A stretch of DNA of 64,000 nt from Hyaloscypha bicolor E. Its lineage: Eukaryota; Ascomycota; Leotiomycetes; Helotiales; Hyaloscyphaceae. Under the pieces are notes generated by a model. That model worked only from the letters and a program-made list of their open reading frames with translations, was not told the DNA's origin and ran no database searches. A program made the translations under genes and the position numbers. Of the stretch, positions 12,329-23,857 are shown in pieces. Position 1 is the first letter of the stretch. Every line of letters begins with the position of its first letter. The stretch lies in NCBI RefSeq assembly GCF_002865645.1, contig NW_020194559.1, forward strand, positions 992,001 to 1,056,000, read 5' to 3'.

Positions 12329-13442
12329 TTATTGTCCAGGGCCAGGACACGTACTATCAAACAGCGCCTTGCACCTCGCACTCCTTAAGATATTCGGCGT
12401 ATTCCCCATAATATGCTCAAACTCCTCCTCCTCCGCCCTACTTCCCCTCTCATTCGCATCCGCAACCGTACTAACATGACCGAATTCCGCTGGGGGCACA
12501 TAATGATGTATTAGCTCCGGATTAACCACCAAACAACTCAGATCCTTCTTTTTGCAACCATTCTTCATGCGAAAATCGAAAGACTCGTCTTCACCCTTGC
12601 CTGCATATTTCAACACATTGATAGCGCCACGGCGTGAGAGGGCAATGCCAAAGCTGCAATGTGTTTGTTGGCCCCGCTGTATTGACCGCTGTCCCGGCGT
12701 TATGCCTTCCATATACCGCCTCGCCCAGCCGATATACATCCCTGGATCCGGTGCAGAGGGGTCATCGTACATAAGCCTCCTCGTGTCGTTCCTAGTTGGC
12801 TCCGAACAATGACCAATCCACAACAGATCCCACGAATGCCCATACGGGCTGCAATTAGAAGAATCAGTCATTGTAAATTTTCTCACTGCGTCGGAAAGAA
12901 GTTTCATCGAGTTCTTAATCAAGACGTCCCAGTCTACATCGTCCTCGAGGATCAGAGCCGATTCGAGATCCTGGGCGACGATATATTTGATAATGTCGAG
13001 AAAGGACAGCCAATTCTTGACTTCGCCTCGGCCGTCGGGGCGCGGTCTGGTAGTAGGACCCATTTTTTTAAAAGCATCGATTATCTCATTGGTTAATGGT
13101 GGTTGGGCTGGTATCTCGAGATCAATACCACTATATGCAGCAGCGGCTTTGAGGCCTCTTGTTCTCCAGCTAGGGCCTTCCGAAAGCACCACGATCTTTT
13201 GGAACTGTGGTAGTTGCATTAGAAGAGGTCAATACATGACTACTGTGATCAGAAAAGGCTGCAAAACTTACGCCGAGTGTGGAATTGCCAGCAGTGTCTC
13301 TCGGTTTGGACCTGAGTCGGACAGCTGGACTCCGGTAGGCATAATAATATGTGATAATAGCGAAAATGCACGCGGTGACAAAGTATTTAACTTGACTGAA
13401 CGAGAGTCGTCGACGAGTTTTGAGAGGGTGGGACATCTCCAA
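12329..13442 (-). CDS. Glycosyltransferase family 25 protein, type II membrane
   Basis: There are two exons, 13442-13272 and 13204-12329, giving 348 residues. The 67-bp intron (13205-13271) has GTAAGT and an ACAG end and lies between codons. The N terminus is a short basic stretch followed by one membrane segment at about residues 19-36, as in Golgi type II glycosyltransferases. The catalytic part carries the features of fungal GT25 proteins: KIVVLSEG, the EDDVDWD metal and donor-sugar motif, PYGHSWDLLWIGHC, and FGIALSRRGA. GT25 enzymes transfer hexoses to proteins or glycans; the acceptor of the fungal members is not known. It has no functional neighbours. The start was chosen for the membrane anchor. 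Confidence 0.88.
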
Positions 13443-14171
13443 GTTGAGATGAGGATAAGTGCCAAGAAACTACCCCGCAGTATTGCACGTTTGAGATGTC
13501 GTCCACCCTGCTTCCCGAGCGCAGCCTCACAATAAGGTTGACCTCCAGATGTCGCTCTTTATATCGCAGACGTAATGAGAGAAGACGCGACGAGATTTGA
13601 CGGGCACTTTGGCAGGTGGTCACGATGGAGGTGTGGATATTTTAAGAGGTGGCTGGCTGGTGGGTGCAGGTATTGTCTGCCAGCTGATGACAGGGGCAAT
13701 GTGAGGTGGCGGGCGGACGAATCAAATACTCGCAAGCAATGCTTCGCAATGATTGGACCCGCTCTGTAAGCGACGCTCCCTGTTGGGAAGACTTTGAAAT
13801 AATTCAGCTGGTATAACGGTGTAAGGTGTAGCTCTGTAAGGAAAGTCTTGTGGGCAAATTGGGAGCTTGAATTCGAAATAAAACACCTGTGCGTATTTGG
13901 ATGCAGCTTCATTGATGACATGTACATACATCTCTTTCAGCCCATGCAGCGGAGTCGATGCCACACAAACTTCTCCGCTACCAAGTATTTCAAGAAAGAA
14001 CGCGGCTGGGTGAGCAATGATCAGGACTTCTAAAACAATAAGGTTTGGGTGAGGGGAAGATAAGAACATATCCAAACTCGGAAATAGAGTCGAGGGTAAC
14101 TAGACAGAGCGCTAGTTCTGGGAGTTCTAAAGCTTATTTCTCTACTAATATTAGGACCTTAATGGGCTAGG
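13443..14171. other. Intergenic, 5' side of the GT25 gene
   Basis: Only overlapping, low-quality ORFs on both strands are present. I see no gene. The last 33 bp before the solo LTR belong to a repeat described at 14139-14560. Confidence 0.5.
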
Positions 14172-14560
14172 TGTAACGGCGCTGGCTGGGGACCAAAGGG
14201 GGGTGGCTGTTACATGACTGGTTTCACCTAGCTAGCCGGCATTTCAGTGGTTTTAGCTAGTACTTCCCTTCTTTTATCCCCTTTCCTTCTCTCTCTCTCC
14301 TTCTTCTCTTTAGCTTAGTATTCTCAATATATGGGATTTTCCTGGATCTTTGAGCCCTGGCTATTGCCTCGATCCCGCCATTATACTAGGGGCACCCCGT
14401 TCGGCGCCTTCGGTGCCTTATAGCATATGGGACACAACTATATACGGGATACATCTGTATATAAAGTATATCTATATTTAAAGTATATTCTTTACTAATA
14501 CGAGGACCTTAATAGGCTAGGGGTACGGCGTTTGGCGCCCTTGGCGCCTTATAGGAGCGT
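14139..14560. repeat. Duplicated segment, one copy carrying a solo LTR
   Basis: The text TACTAATATTAGGACCTTAA then GGGCTAGG at about 14144-14171 recurs as a close variant at about 14493-14525. After the LTR the first copy continues with GGCACCCCGTTCGGCGCC, and the second with GGTACGGCGTTTGGCGCC. The second copy is therefore an unoccupied version of the insertion site. Each copy ends in a small GGCGCC-rich hairpin. Confidence 0.78.
14172..14385. mobile_element. Solo LTR, 214 bp, same family as nested element
   Basis: It begins TGTAACGGCGCTGG and ends CCCGCCATTATA, with a 5-bp duplication CTAGG at 14167-14171 and 14386-14390. It is opposite in orientation to the LTRs at 7472 and 8794 and exactly the same length. 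It is the least mutated copy and serves as a reference for changes in the others. It contains a pyrimidine-rich CTCTCTCTCTCC tract. Confidence 0.93.
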
Positions 14561-15812
14561 ATATATATATATCTTAAGTACAAGAAGTATATATATATTT
14601 TTAAGGATATATTTCCTAAGTAATTATAAGTAAGGGACAGAGGAATATATGTATTATTCACCTTTTATAATATATACCGGGGACTAAAAAATAGCCGAAA
14701 AAGAAAGCCCTATTTTATAATAAAATTATAAAAATTAGCTTGCAAAGTACAGGGGAAGAAGGCTAGAAGGGAATCTAATTCTCAATTGCATAAGCACCCG
14801 TTCTAGGGTTTACCCAGAGAGGATGCTTATACATTCTAATTAGAGTTGGCCTCCTGTCATTTCCCCTTTGGGCGTATATCCATGTTTTAAGAATGCTACG
14901 CAAGCAAAACAGGGATGTTGCAGGGATTGGCAGGGGCACACTGTTTTTGTATCTATTGGGAGAGTGTGTCGGGCAGATCACAGTGGCCCGTTTTAAGACA
15001 TTGATGAGAGAACATGAAAATAAACTTTCTCTAACAAAAGGGAAGAAAGAAGTGAAACAACCGCAAGGTACAATAATTTTCCCATTTATGATTTTCTAAT
15101 CCACCACTAATGTTTCGAAACGAGACGGTGAGCACACCTATAGCCCTTCACCAAATCAGCCAAAATCATGGGGATGAAAAGGGTCGCGCCACAGAGGAGG
15201 TTGTGCGCTGCGCATAGTCTGGTGTGGCGGTATCGGCGAGGCTTTAGACCGTGGCGATGTTTCTTCACTACATCCCTGGTGCATTCGCTTTTGGATAACA
15301 AATCTGATGCCTTGTGTCTCAGGTGTGACCTGACTTTCAAGTACGGACATGGCGTATCCATACAAATACAAAGAAGAATGGAAGTCATTTGAGCTAGTTC
15401 TTTGCTTTTTAATTAGGGTCATTACTTTCATCTGTACTTTGCTGTAACTTTTGACAGCTAATTCAACTTTTCGGACCGCTCAATCGGAGAACGATTCTGC
15501 AAGCGAGTCACTATTGCCATCACTGGGGCGTTGGGCGCCAACCTCCATGAGTGGTTCATCTGGATTGAATTGAGGTTGCATAAAGAGGTTCATTTACTGG
15601 TAGAGAATCCTCCGCTTCAGGGGCTTGCTCTCATTCCTAAAGTTAGCTGACTTCGAGTATCCGAAGCGGGTAAGAGTTGGATGTATACTAGTCAAATCTT
15701 CCAGTCCGCCGTACAATGCCTATCGTACATGTAACCCATCCAATTCTAAGCTCATGCCCTGCCCATACCTTATATATAATGTACAACATCACTGGTATTG
15801 ATCCGAGTCACC
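14561..15812. other. Intergenic region without a supported gene
   Basis: An AT-rich stretch to about 14760 is followed by ordinary DNA. Overlapping ORFs of 60-93 codons occur on both strands at 14775-15099 and 15107-15431, but none shows a domain, signal peptide or continuation across splice sites. The last 380 bp are probably the 3' flank of the SLS1 gene. Confidence 0.5.
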
Positions 15813-18668
15813 TCAAATATCGCCCTCCCGGTCACCATCGTCGCCCTTCTTTGTTGGTTCGCCTTCTTCCCAGGTATTACCAACCCCCTCATCATCTAAA
15901 TTTGTTTGAAAAGGCGGCTCCCTGTCCACCAACTCGTCCTCATCCCCATCAAACTCCAAAGGCCGCTTCGCAAAATACTTGTCCCCAAAATACCACGGCT
16001 CCTCAGGCTCCTTGCTAGTAACCTGCCTTACCAACATGGCTGGAGAGCGTGCCGGCGGCAATGTCCTCGAATCCTTAGCCGCCACCCTCTTGATCGCAGC
16101 TTCATTGAACATCGCTTTATCGTCATCGCCCTCGCCCCCACTCGTGATGACGCGCGCCACTCTGTATGCAAACCACACGAGGTCCTCCTCCTGCATAACT
16201 TCGCCATGTTTCCTTGGCCGAAGTCTCAGCTCACCTCGTGCACCTCCAGCCTTCCCGGCCTCACAGCTAGTATACAATAAAAGCCATCCGCTGTAAGTGA
16301 AAGCGCGAGTCCGCTGAATCTCGAGGCCGGCGTACAGGTACTCCACATCACGAACATCTTTCATATGTTCGCTGCTCGTCTTCGAATCTTTGCCATCAAG
16401 GAGCTTAAAGCCTGGCTCGCGGCAGATATTGCTGGAAATAGGGAGAGTGATTGAACGCGGGGTCTCCAAGGGTGCGTTGCCTGCGACATCCAAGTTGCTC
16501 CTCTTCAAGAAGTCCTCCACTTGGTCGATGTATCTCCGCTTCAGCTTGCTTGTGGTGCGCTGGTGGAAACGAAGATCGACTGCACTTCCTGGAAGCATGA
16601 CGTCCTTCTTCCCTTCATGAACAACTGCCTGGATGTATTTCAACTTCACTGACTTGGCATTGTCGTCTGTGATATCGAATATCATCTCTATTGGAGGGAA
16701 TGCTGAGAGGGCGGCGGGGCCAAGTGGACCCCTCGTGAGTTCTCCTTTCCCGGTTGGTGGTACGTGAAAGGGATTGGGCTGGAAGCGAACAATCAAGCGT
16801 TGAAGATCGTGTTCAGCCTTCACTTTATCTTGTTTCGTGCTGGCTTTGCTGAGTAGTTGTGATATGTTTGGGACATGCGTGGAGAAAGTGTGCACGACGG
16901 AATCGTTTGCTAGCTCTTCGGGGGGGGTAGGGCGAGGCATTGGTTGAAGTGGGCTATGGAGAACGCTTCCGAAAAGCACCGAGGTCTCTGTAAATAGATC
17001 TGAGCTCCAGTAAGGCTCAATGCCATTTTCAGCTGGTTTCGCCTTTTTGGTCCTGCCAGGTTTCAATTTCTCTCGAGGCTCTACTGGGGCACTAAAAATT
17101 ATGGTTGGAGGATGCCTGTTTGGATTCATATGCAACTCGTATGGAATGGCATTCTTCTTTCCAGTAGGGGTTGTCCATCTTGACCAATTCCGAAGTCGTT
17201 CTCGCCACGGGAGGCCATCTTTAGCTAAGGGGTAATTAATCAAAGTTCCTTCAAGTCCTTTTGTGGGGTCTACATGGGTCGCCAGCTGATAGTGAACTCT
17301 GTCGGAGAAATTTCCAGATGTTAGTAGGAGTCGGGTTGCAGTATCGTTTTTTGTTCGCAAAGCGTCCGATTTGTTGCCAGTGGAGGATATTAGGATCTGC
17401 GCCTGTCAGCTTGATCCCCACAAGTGACCTATCCCATTACCTTGTGTTTCGCCTTTCTTGATATTGAGGTGCCCGACATGCGGCTTAGTTCCTGGAGAAC
17501 CTCGTCATCGAAATTCTTCCGTGCCCATTTTCGTAGCTTTGTCACTGTAGGCGTACCAAGGGATGTTGGGTATAGACTTCCAAGGGCAAGTCTTTTCTTC
17601 TGAACACCCTTCACTGCCTCTTCAACGGCTTCAACAAGCAAATTCTTCTTGCCATGTGTAGTTGTGACTCGTATCACGTCTCGTGATGGGAAAGCCTCGA
17701 GGTTTTCTCCTTCGAGGATTAAATGTTTTGCGCGTATGCCGCTCAAAACAGAGAAAGATCCCACTGGAGCATGTCAGATTTGCTTCGAAATGAGAGACAG
17801 AGATGCTCTTACTAAGGAGAACCACGAGGTCATCCAGGTTGATTTTGATTTCGAATTGACCAAGACCCTCCTCGAGTTCTGGCAGCTCCAACATCCAGCA
17901 CTCTCTCAACAATCGTAGGATGACTCGTTGCTTGGAAGTATGCGACTCGAGAAAATAACCACGAAGAGGATCGTTGTCGAAGTGATCTGTGTCATTCGAT
18001 ATGCCCGGCTGCCAAGGTGTGATTGCTAGAATAGAGGCTGTCTCCTCCTCATTGACCCATTCTTCTGGAGGACTAATCGGTTCTCGTTTGCCCTCGAATA
18101 CCTCGATGTACCTTTCCAATTGTGTTTGTGTGAAACCATCTTGCAATTCGCGCACCAGGGCGTTGATATCATCCCAAGTCTCAGGCTTCGCTCCTTGCTT
18201 GGGTTTGAAGCCGGTGATATTTCTGTTGACCTCCTCTTCTCCAACTAACCCCCTTTCGTCTGCCAACTGGCCCAGGATATCAATATGCTCGGCCTTCTTG
18301 TCTTTCACATGGTCTCTCTTCTCGTATACCGTAATCCCAGAATCTCGGAGGACGATGACATTCGCAGCTTTCCCTAAGCTGGTCGTGGGTAAATTCTCGA
18401 GATTCTCTCGAACCTTGACCCCACGGTGCCCGTGTAGACGGCCGAGTGGTTGATGAGAGACCTTCGGGCCTGGACCAAAGGCTCTTCTGACAACATCGCC
18501 ATTGCAGACTGGAGGTCTATCATCTCGAGGTTGTACCGGTAAAGCTGGCTGAGGGTTCGCACCTGTTGATTGTCGAGCAACTTGATACCCTGCTGGAGAT
18601 CTGCGTTTGGCCAAGCTTCGCCGACAGCTCAGGCATATGTGCGACCTCGAGACAGGTCGTGTAATCAT
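15813..18668 (-). CDS. sls1: SLS1, mitochondrial inner-membrane expression regulator
   Basis: There are three exons (18668-17813, 17763-17441, 17402-15813), giving about 922 residues. Intron 1 (49 bp) has GTAAGA, CTGAC and CAG. Intron 2 is 38 bp with the first AG or 44 bp with the next, both in frame. I chose the ATG at 18668 rather than the upstream one at 18788 because it begins a typical Arg/Ser-rich mitochondrial presequence with CLSCRRS. The motif GRLHGHRG and the following LGKAANVIVLRDSG region match fungal SLS1 (PF14611). Yeast Sls1 sits in the inner membrane and links the mitochondrial RNA polymerase to translation. The C-terminal 50 residues are acidic and low-complexity. Confidence 0.88.
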
Positions 18669-18913
18669 GTATGCGATTTCTGACTGGCAGGAGACAGTTT
18701 GTGATGATGGGAGATTTTTTCGGGGAGCGTCGGAGGTCGGCTGCTTTTTCTCCGAAGTCACTTTCTGCATCCTGCACGAGCGCGTCAATCGCGTCTCCCG
18801 AAGACGAACCTATCCCAAGACATCAACCTGCACAATACTGCAATCTATCCACATTAACAAGAGCCAGATCCCACATTCAGGTTGGGCCTTGGAGAGCCAA
18901 ATAAACATCCAAG
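18669..18913. promoter_or_regulatory. Shared divergent promoter of sls1 and nse3
   Basis: The two start codons face away from each other across 245 bp, so both promoters must lie here or overlap the 5' leaders. I see no clear TATA box. A second in-frame ATG of the sls1 frame at 18788 lies inside this space and could extend that protein by 40 residues. Confidence 0.5.
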
Positions 18914-20018
18914 ATGCCTTCTGCAGCCCGAAGACGACGCACGGTACGGCTACAATGCCCCCAAAGCAGAGCTGCTCCTAACTATCGCAGGTCCAAGAGG
19001 AAGACGAGTCCGAGGAAGAAAGACCGCAAAACACACAACGAAACCGAAGACGTGTGCCTCCATCCGAAGATGACTCGGAGGAAGAAGTACAAGATGAGGA
19101 CGAAGAGATGCCCGATGCGGATGCAGATGCCGATGCAGAGCCGAACACCCAAGATCAGCTTGTGAAGAAACTCGTCCGATATGCTCTCGCGTGTGAATAC
19201 CAGAGACTGCCAATTCGACGGGCGGGTATTACAGAGAAAGTCATTGGAAAGCAGCGTGGGCACAACCTCCGAAAAATCTTTGGCGCTGCACAAGACCAAT
19301 TGCGAACCAAATTTGGCATGGAATTGATGGAACTTCCTGGGAAAGAAAAGGTCACAATGAAGGAAAAGAGAGGTTAGTCATATTATTTCCGGTCCGGTGC
19401 CACTTCTGACTGCAAATAGCTGCGTTGAAAACCAAAGGCGGCTCCAAATCAACTACATCTTGGATTCTCACAACCATCCTGCCTCCCGACTACCGATCGG
19501 CCGAAATCATACCTCCCTCTATCATTGGAAGTCCGGACGAAGAAGCAGCCTACATGGGTATATGTTCGGTGATCGTTTCCCTCATAGCTCTCAGTTCAGG
19601 GGGTGAACTCCCCGACCACAAGCTAATGAATTATCTGGAAAGATTCAACTCGGGTAAGAATACTGGGCTTGATACAACAGCAGCGACTCTGCAGCGGATG
19701 ATCAAGCACGGTTATATTTATAAATCTACGGAGAAGAGCGCTGACGACGAAACGGTTCATTGGAGAGTTGGTGCCAGGGGCAAAGTCGAGATTGGTAACA
19801 AGGGAGTCCAGGGTTTGGTGCGTCAAGTTTATGGGGATAGTGCTCCTGGTGATCTAGATAAGCGCATGCAGCGCAGTTTAGGCATGGAAGTTAGAAAGGT
19901 TCCCAGGGAGAATGATGGGGGTGGGGGTGAGGAAGAGGACGCCGTTGAGGAACCGGCAAATGGAGATCCTGGTCCAAGCACTGCTAGGAGGGCAAGTGGG
20001 AGGAGAAGAAGGGAATAG
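18914..20018 (+). CDS. nse3: Nse3/MAGE homology domain subunit of the SMC5-SMC6 complex
   Basis: There are three exons (18914-18943, 18991-19372, 19420-20018), giving 336 residues. The first exon codes for only ten residues. Intron 1 (47 bp) has GTACGG, CTAAC and GCAG. Intron 2 (47 bp) has GTTAGT, CTGAC and ATAG; both restore one frame. After an acidic, disordered N terminus comes a MAGE-type winged-helix pair, with LVRYALACEYQRLPIRRAGI at the start and the segment around SVIVSLIALSSGGEL in the second half. The C terminus is Gly/Glu-rich and ends in an Arg-rich tail. Nse3 binds Nse1 and Nse4 and bridges the SMC5/6 heads in DNA repair. Confidence 0.88.
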
Positions 20019-20346
20019 ATGCGGATGATTGCTTGCGTTTGGCAAGTTGCTGTAGAGCAACAGATTTACTGTAATAATGACATATGAATACGATGGGCGG
20101 CCCTGATATTTGCCAATGCTTGGCCACTGTTCTTTTGAGGTTTGGTAAATTTGTCTTGTGTTGAGACTTGTGGCTGTAGGCGGCGACCTTGCTACGGCGA
20201 AAGGCAGCATCCTTTTCACACCGGATCTCCCAATGCATTGTCTCATACCTTGTCCCAAGCTATGCTTCGTCCTTCTTGTCAACCAGGCTATCACCAAACC
20301 CCATCCCGTTCCCTCGAATCCACACATCAACAGACTTATCCGAATC

Positions 20347-20709
20347 TCAATCCCGCACTTCCGGCGGCTTGCCAACTGGTTGTATCATCTTCTATTGATC
20401 CCATCAACACGAATCCAATATATCTTTGTCCATGCAAGAAGAACTTACCTCAACCATCTGCGCCCGAACCTTCTCTCTGCATTCTCCCATTCCAATAGCC
20501 ATATAGCTCAACAACGGCGGATGCCCAACGTAACTGGCATAGCTGTCTCTTTGGATATTGCTCGTCCACTCGAATCTTGTCGTGTCTGCGTGCCCCGTTC
20601 CGACATATCGCGCTTGGAGGGCTTCGAGCTGTTGCTGCGCGCGTAGTTTGTCCGCCTAGAGAAGGTGTTAGCTGGGGCAATACAATGTTGAGGGAATAGG
20701 ACATACCAT
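20347..20709 (-). CDS. SF3B5: Splicing factor 3B subunit 5 (SF3b10/Ysf3)
   Basis: There are three exons (20709-20707, 20655-20449, 20391-20347), giving 84 residues, the usual size of this family. Exon 1 is the ATG alone. Intron 1 is 51 bp (GTATGT, GCTAAC, CTAG) and intron 2 is 57 bp (GTAAGT, AATAG). The protein begins ADKLRAQQQLEALQARYVGT and contains SNIQRDSYASYVGH and LLSYMAIGMGE, diagnostic of SF3B5. It is a small core subunit of SF3b in the U2 snRNP, needed for branch-site recognition. It is tail-to-tail with nse3 across about 330 bp. No long single ORF covers it, so gene finders may miss it. Confidence 0.93.
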
Positions 20710-21094
20710 CTTGTATTGCGGGCCGTGAAAAGAGGTTGATACCCAAGTCCCGTGAGGTTGCTTTAAAGGCTGGAAAATGCTTTCGGAATGGAAAAACCCC
20801 CTTCCGAATCGCGCTAAAACATGCGCCAATCTCCACCTCTCGCCCTCAAGAACAAAACCCTCCTGGTGACTTCGAGCGTAAGTCGCGATTAACCTGGAGA
20901 ACAAGACGGAAATTGAAGGGAGAAGAGGCAGATGAATCTCAGATCAAACTGAACAAGCTTGACGCAGTGCTGGTTTAAGGGGAAACCATGGCGTGAGTCT
21001 TCGAACTGCACACGTGATGTACACGTGATGCGATCCTCCCTTCCATCTTCGCATTCAAGAGGGGGAGGCTTCTCTACTCGTCTCACAACTAACT

Positions 21095-22497
21095 ATGCGC
21101 AGCCTTGAACTTCAGATTCGCAGCCATGCTGGCCATCCTTGTCGTTTCGCCTCGTCTGGGCCTAAATACCCGCTCTCCCTGGACCAAAGAATTCGACAAG
21201 GCGAGGAGTTCCGCCACTCAAAAGCAAGGCTAGAAGCGGCTCTCCAATCCATCAAGAACCTCCCTCCTCATGGATCTCATACTGGACAACCCGACTGCGA
21301 AAGATGCACGCGGAAGAAGAACCAAATCAGAGCAGCATATCAAGAATACTACCTCTCCTCCGACCCTGATGCGTGGTCATCGAACCTCCCACAATACCGA
21401 GCAGCGATGGCAGAGAAGCTCAATAACACCAATGGCTACTCCTTAGCGGAAATTCATGTCTTCTTTCAATCCGCTTTCCGAGAACACCTGAAGCAAGACC
21501 TCTGCAAACCATTAGCCAAAGACACGGCCCAAACCCTCTCCCTGAAGTCCTCAACAGTCGCCCAATTCGACAGCGGTCGTCCTACTGCCGACATTTTGTC
21601 AGATTACGCGGCGGCAATAGAACGCAACGCCCCCCACGATGACGCAGCGGCATTTGCCTCCGCCGTCAACAACTCGAGGACTAAAGAAGAACGCGCACAA
21701 GTCTACATGAACTACTACTGCCGCCCTGCCTGGGCCGACTCTCCGCAACAAAAAGCCTTCAAAGCCAAGTATGCACGCATGTTTGGAGAGCTCATTCCGC
21801 ACGATGAAGTTCTAGCAGCGATGAAGAAAGAAGCAGCAGACTCGCACGCGAGCAAGATCGATGTTTTGCAGCGGGAAATCAGCGAGTTGCAGATGGCACA
21901 GAGCGCGCATTTGAAGGTCAAGGCGAAGAAAGAGGAGAAGCATGAGAGGATGATACTGGACAGAGAGCCGAGTCCGAAGATGGTACAGTGTAGTCTGGAT
22001 GGCTGTGCGAATGAGGTTAATTTGTTGGCGGATATGATTGAGTGTGCCATTTGTGAGTGGTTGCATCGGAAGGGTGGGGAGAGAGGACGGTATGTTTATT
22101 GTTCGGTGGAGCATGCTGATGAGGATTTCGTGAGTTCACTTCCTTCGTTGTTTGTCAGTAGCTGACAACGCACAGGACGAGCACGATCGCCATGAACATG
22201 CGTGTTGCATGGGAAATCGCTGCATCTACTACCCGCAGACCGGACCACCAGGCGAAACAGACGCAGTGGGTATCTGCGAGGATTGTGAAAAAGAGGAGTT
22301 TTACTCCCTTTTCTGCTCTGAAGACTGCTTCCATCATAACCTGGTATGTTCTTCTCGTCATTTCTCATGAACCTTCTGACTTATTTTAGGATGAGCATCG
22401 GGAAATCTATCATGAATCTCGGAGGATCCCAAGCATGTCGGACACCTTGGATCTCTTCCAACCTGCCGAAGACATGGAAATTATTTCTCAGGATTGA
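21095..22497 (+). CDS. Fungal protein with C-terminal double zinc-binding region
   Basis: There are three exons (21095-22129, 22176-22343, 22390-22497), giving 436 residues. The two introns are 46 bp each (GTGAGT...ACAG and GTATGT...TTAG). Residues 1-270 are mostly helical with a CERC pair near residue 68 and a Lys/Glu-rich coiled segment near 235-285. From about residue 299 there is a cluster of paired Cys and His residues: CSLDGC, ECAIC, YCSVEH, then after the first intron HEHACC, CEDC, FCSEDC and a final H. The spacing suggests two treble-clef or MYND-like zinc sites. I do not recognise a named family. The second intron interrupts the cluster just before DEHREIYH, as in genuine genes. Confidence 0.82.
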
Positions 22498-23331
22498 TCC
22501 GAGGTGTGTCCCGAATCATCTGGAAACTTATACAGTAAACCCGAAAAGGCGCAGTTTACTTTCCCACCCAGCTACGAGTGAGACCTGCTTATGCAATGAC
22601 TGGAAGCGCAGATAAGATCTTGACCCCCTACCTATTATTTGAATATCTGCTGCCCTCTACTTGATTTCTTTCATCGTGAGAGGGCAAGCGCTCGCTTACG
22701 CTTTCGTCTCTAATATCCCTTCAACTCACGTGAGGCTCACTTCGCGGCCTTTCGATCGAAAATTGAGCGAGAAACCGTATCACCATTCCACCAGACTTCG
22801 AGTTATTGATGACTTTCAGTATAAAAGTTGTACAGAATAGTTGCCTCAAAGTGCGCCTCTGCATGCGGGGCGAGAAAAACTCCCGACCGGTTTAAATACA
22901 CGTTACGGGTAACACGTAAGCGCAGATACCATACCCCCGCCCCCCTTCCTCGCTCCAATATGAGTTATGAAATGTTGCGGTACGTCCCGTTGCGGTTACA
23001 ATTAGTCAACATATCGCTTTTCTTATTTGACGTGAGATACTACTGCCTTTGTTGCGGCGTTTTTCATCTCGACTGACGTTACGCTTCGCCTTCCACCGCA
23101 TGATCTCGGCAGGCGAAGAAACCTTGAGTGACAAAGAAATCGAATAGGCAAGAACGTAAAAGAAAACAAGCAGCTGTTCAGTTTCAGAAAGTTGATGGGC
23201 AGTCCAGCATGAGGCATAAATTTGTTTTTGGTTTAAAGGCGCGTAGTTGGAAAGGTCGCGAGCGAATTCGAAGAGGAAGGAACGGATTTATTTGTCCTAA
23301 ATTTCTAACGGGTCTACATTAAGCTCGCCTT
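22498..23331. other. Intergenic region, no gene seen
   Basis: ORFs here are short, overlapping and without domain-like patterns. Between 22720 and 23120 there are a CACGTGAGG element and GTTACGGGTAACACG, a small inverted repeat. Nothing else stands out. Confidence 0.45.
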
Positions 23332-23645
23332 CTACCTTTGAACCACGCCTTCTTCCCAACGCACATAATTCGGGTCAACAATCGAATACCGTTGAGCCCC
23401 ACGACGTCGTCGGCCTAACATCATTCGACGGAGAACACTTGCAACATCCACTGCATTCGGAGCCTCTCCTCTTTCCACATCCCTCTTCATTGGGGTCCAT
23501 CTTCTTCTACATCCGAGTCATTGGCATCGGCCTCCTTCACCATCAGTCTCCTTCGGATTGTATCCTCGCGAGTCAACAAGATATAGTCCGACACCAAGAG
23601 TAGTTTACAGGCGGTCCCATCCTACACGAAGGTAAACCCACAGTC
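23332..23645 (-). pseudogene. Broken small gene or last exons of a degraded gene
   Basis: Two adjoining minus-strand segments read like real protein but lie in different frames. The upstream one (about 23645-23497) contains CKLLLVSDYILLTRE and a following RRRLMVKEADANDSD. The downstream one (23490-23332) runs from an ATG through a segment with VLRRMMLGRRRRGAQRYSI and ends VVQR-stop. A single-base frame change near 23493 separates them; no plausible intron spans it. The N terminus could not be traced. I do not recognise the family. It may be a decayed gene or an assembly error. Confidence 0.4.
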
Positions 23646-23857
23646 AAATGTTCTGCTTCAATGATGACGCTGACAGCTTCCAAAACACTCTAGCTACCGC
23701 CAGTCAAGTAAATACAACATCAGTAGCCTCACAGAAGAGTGCAACACAAGGTCCCTCGCAATGTTAGCAAAACAATCCCAGACGTCCAAGCTCTTTACTG
23801 ACAACCAACCTTCCCCAGATAAACTCTGATACCACGACTTGTCTAATTCCTGAAGAT

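Noticed and set aside
15107..15431. Overlapping ORFs on both strands with several Cys residues
   Set aside because: Three ORFs overlap in different frames with no signal peptide, domain or intron continuity, so none can be preferred.
17989..18453. 154-codon plus ORF opposite SLS1
   Set aside because: Shadow of the SLS1 coding strand, without a domain or splice support.
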